63,962 nt of DNA from Firmicutes bacterium HGW-Firmicutes-9. Lineage in GTDB: Bacteria > Bacillota > Clostridia > Christensenellales > CAG-138. Shown in pieces: positions 62,115 through 63,962 of the stretch. Under the pieces are notes generated by a model. The model was not told the origin of the DNA. It searched no databases and worked only from the letters and a program-made list of their open reading frames with translations. Positions within the stretch are counted from its first letter, which is position 1; every line of letters starts with the position of its first letter. Made by a program: the position numbers and the translations under genes. The DNA lies in NCBI GenBank assembly GCA_002841395.1, contig PGZM01000011.1:1-63962 (forward strand), read 5' to 3'.

Positions 62115-62990
62115 ATGATCGACATGACAAAATGGGAGCAGATCGCTGCTCAACAGATTCACAATCGAAAGAAAATCGCGGGACGGCTTGGCGGCAAGAT
62201 TGCCATCGTCACGGGCAGCGCGCAGGGTTTTGGCAAGGGCATCGCGGAGGAACTCTACCGCGAGGGCGCATGTGTGGTGATCGCCGACCTCAACGAGCCG
62301 CTGGCGCAGGAAGTTGCAACGTCTCTTGGCGAAAGAGCGGTTGCAGTACGGGCAGACGTCTCCAGCGAAGAGAGCGTCGCAAATATGATCGCGGCATGCG
62401 TGGAAGCGTTCGGTGGGCTGGACTTGCTTGTCTCAAACGCAGGCGTACTCAAAGCCGGCTCGCTCGACGAGATGGAGAAGAAGGATTTTGAGTTTGTCAC
62501 GAGTATCAACTACACGGCATTTTTCACCTGCGTGAAATATGCCCAGCGGATCATGCGCGCGCAGTTTACGGCGGATGCTTCGTGGATGGGTGACATCATC
62601 GAAATCAACAGCAAGAGTGGCCTTGAGGGAAGCAACAAAAACTTCGCCTACGCGGGCGGAAAGTTCGGCGGCATCGGATTGGTCGAGAGTTTCGCGTTGG
62701 AACTCGCGCCGTACAACATCAAGGTCAACGCGATCTGCCCCGGCAACTATTACGACGGCCCGCTCTGGAGCGATCCTGAGCGTGGACTGTTTGTGCAGTA
62801 TCTGCACACGGGCAAGGTGCCGGGCGCAAAGACGATGGAAGACGTGAAGCAGTTCTATCTGAGCAAGTCGCTGATCAAGCGCGGATGTTTGCCGTCGGAC
62901 GTTGCAAAGGCGATCTTCTACGCGGTGGAGCAGACCTACGAAACGGGTCAGGCGATTCCGGTGACGGGCGGACAGGTGATGCTCAAATGA
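62115..62990 (+). CDS. SDR family NAD(P)-dependent oxidoreductase, sorbitol-6-phosphate-dehydrogenase-like
   Basis: This 291-aa protein is a classical short-chain dehydrogenase. Dinucleotide motif VTGSAQGFGKGIA (about residue 32), SNAGV, catalytic Ser in EINSKSG, and Y-x-x-x-K as YAGGK. The C-terminal region (VNAICPGNYYDGPLWSDPERGLF) resembles the SrlD subgroup, which oxidises sorbitol-6-phosphate. GGGAG ribosome site. It overlaps the following PHP gene by 4 bp, so the two form a unit behind their own promoter. Confidence 0.88.
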   Translation: MIDMTKWEQIAAQQIHNRKKIAGRLGGKIAIVTGSAQGFGKGIAEELYREGACVVIADLNEPLAQEVATSLGERAVAVRADVSSEESVANMIAACVEAFGGLDLLVSNAGVLKAGSLDEMEKKDFEFVTSINYTAFFTCVKYAQRIMRAQFTADASWMGDIIEINSKSGLEGSNKNFAYAGGKFGGIGLVESFALELAPYNIKVNAICPGNYYDGPLWSDPERGLFVQYLHTGKVPGAKTMEDVKQFYLSKSLIKRGCLPSDVAKAIFYAVEQTYETGQAIPVTGGQVMLK

Positions 62991-63962
62991 TTGACCTTAC
63001 GCTTTTGAAATCATTGAACGAAGGAACGGAGTACGAGCGGCTTGCCGCGCTAGCGCGCGCGACAGCGCACGCCGACTTCCCGCCTGTTGACCCGCGGATG
63101 GTCAACAACCACATCCACACGAACTATTCGTTCTCGCCCTATTCGCCAAGCGCCGCTGTGTACGCCGCACGCGCGGAAGGGCTCGCCACCTGCGGCATCG
63201 TGGATCACGATAGCATCGGCGGCGCACGGGAGTTCATCGAGGCGGGGAAGATCGTTGGCATTCCGACGACGATAGGCATCGAAACACGCGTTTCGTTTGC
63301 GGAAACACCGCTAAACGACAAGCGCACCAACAACCCCGACCAGATCGGCAACAGCTACATGGTGCTGCACGCCGTGCCGCATGACAAAGTTGAACTAGTA
63401 CAGGCATATTTTGCGCCCGTTCGCGAGAAGCGCAACGCGCGCAACCGCAAGATGGTTGAAAAGATCAACGACCTCTACGCTGCCGCCGGCGTGAACCTCA
63501 ATTTCGACCGTGACGTACTGCCGCTTTCACAGGCAGCGCACGGTGGAAGCGTCACCGAGCGGCACCTTATGCTCGCGCTTGCGCGGCAGCTGATCAAGCT
63601 CGGCAAAGCGAGCTTGCCGGAACATGCAAGCGAGCTGGAAACGATGTTCGCCGAATATGATTTAGTGGGCATGCTCAAGAAGGACTGCATTCCGAAGGTG
63701 TTCATTCCCGCGACGGACGAGTGCCCGACGCTGAGCGAAATCGTGAAGTTTGCGGGCGAAGTCGGCTGCATCCTCGCCTACGCCTACTTAGGTGACGTGA
63801 CCAGCAGCGTCACGGGAGATAAGAAAGCACAGAAGTTTGAGGATGACTATCTCGACGAGCTGTTCGCGGTAATCGACAATGCAGGCATCCGCGCGGTGAC
63901 GTATATGCCAACGCGTAACTCGCAAGCGCAGATCGAGCGGCTGAGAAATCTCTGCGACCGCT
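62987..63962 (+). CDS. PHP-domain protein (cut by window end)
   Basis: The ATG at 62987 overlaps the SDR stop, and the frame stays open to the window edge (at least 325 residues). PHP metal-binding motifs are visible: NNHIHTNYSFSPYSP near residue 39 and GIVDHDSIGG near residue 69. PHP proteins are metal-dependent phosphoesterases. The large middle segment after GIETRVSF is not that of DNA polymerase or HisK. The substrate may be a sugar phosphate, given the context. The C-terminus is not in the window. Confidence 0.88.
   Translation, partial: MIDLTLLKSLNEGTEYERLAALARATAHADFPPVDPRMVNNHIHTNYSFSPYSPSAAVYAARAEGLATCGIVDHDSIGGAREFIEAGKIVGIPTTIGIETRVSFAETPLNDKRTNNPDQIGNSYMVLHAVPHDKVELVQAYFAPVREKRNARNRKMVEKINDLYAAAGVNLNFDRDVLPLSQAAHGGSVTERHLMLALARQLIKLGKASLPEHASELETMFAEYDLVGMLKKDCIPKVFIPATDECPTLSEIVKFAGEVGCILAYAYLGDVTSSVTGDKKAQKFEDDYLDELFAVIDNAGIRAVTYMPTRNSQAQIERLRNLCDR

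Overview
This window looks like a chromosomal segment of an anaerobic, GC-rich (mid-50s by eye), Gram-positive-type bacterium of the class Clostridia, probably a Christensenellales-like gut lineage. The lineage is an inference from protein flavour, not a computed placement. Support comes from the formate-tetrahydrofolate ligase/FolD pair, a Na+-pump decarboxylase beta subunit next to a membrane pyrophosphatase, GTP-type PEP carboxykinase, many flavodoxins and clostridial ferredoxins, DUF6323/DUF6179 proteins, consensus sigma-A promoters, strong AGGAGG-type ribosome sites, GNRA-loop intrinsic terminators, and no respiratory-chain or outer-membrane genes. I saw no tRNA, rRNA, CRISPR array, transposase or phage gene.

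Layout. 1-5.5 kb: NUDIX hydrolase, DUF554 membrane protein, MraY-like transferase, PutP symporter and a membrane-anchored esterase. 5.5-7.0 kb: a clearly AT-richer two-gene insert (HEPN-like protein plus a possible TraB/ChaN-like protein). 7.0-13.7 kb: GIY-YIG-like protein, fhs-folD one-carbon operon, DUF1295 protein, two GNAT acetyltransferases (one flanked by a 20-bp direct repeat), ferredoxin-rhodanese pair, ASCH protein. 13.8-20.2 kb: serine beta-lactamase-like protein, YibE/F protein, alkaline phosphatase, 7TM-GGDEF cyclase. 20.2-24.3 kb: metY behind a strong promoter and structured leader; DUF1062 gene behind a leader with a five-codon upstream ORF and terminator; OGG-type glycosylase. 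24.7-28.2 kb: Na+-translocating decarboxylase beta and small gamma-like subunits plus HppA pyrophosphatase. 28.3-30.3 kb: flavodoxin/FMN-binding operon with a TetR repressor and two matching operator palindromes. 30.7-34.3 kb: lipoprotein, pentapeptide-repeat protein, DUF6323-DUF6179 pair, tandem repeats and a folded non-coding stretch. 34.3-39.6 kb: MacAB-like efflux transporter with an OmpR/HK two-component system.

39.8-43.5 kb contains the most eye-catching gene, a heliorhodopsin (retinal protein) with the Schiff-base lysine and counterion glutamate intact. It sits between an EFR1-type flavodoxin-ferredoxin and a flavin-reductase/MarR operon. 43.6-52 kb: membrane protein, alpha/beta hydrolase, NYN-LOTUS protein, DEAD-box helicase, TetR-flavodoxin pair, zinc-ribbon protein, PEP carboxykinase. 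52.6-63.96 kb: a deoxysugar utilisation regulon made of a ribose-type ABC importer, a divergent LacI regulator with operator palindromes at both promoters, L-fucose isomerase, fucose mutarotase, a rhamnulokinase-like kinase, a sorbitol-6-phosphate-dehydrogenase-like SDR, and a PHP-domain protein cut by the window end.

Most annotated starts were shifted to an internal start codon with a visible ribosome site. All functional calls come from reading motifs, not from database searches.
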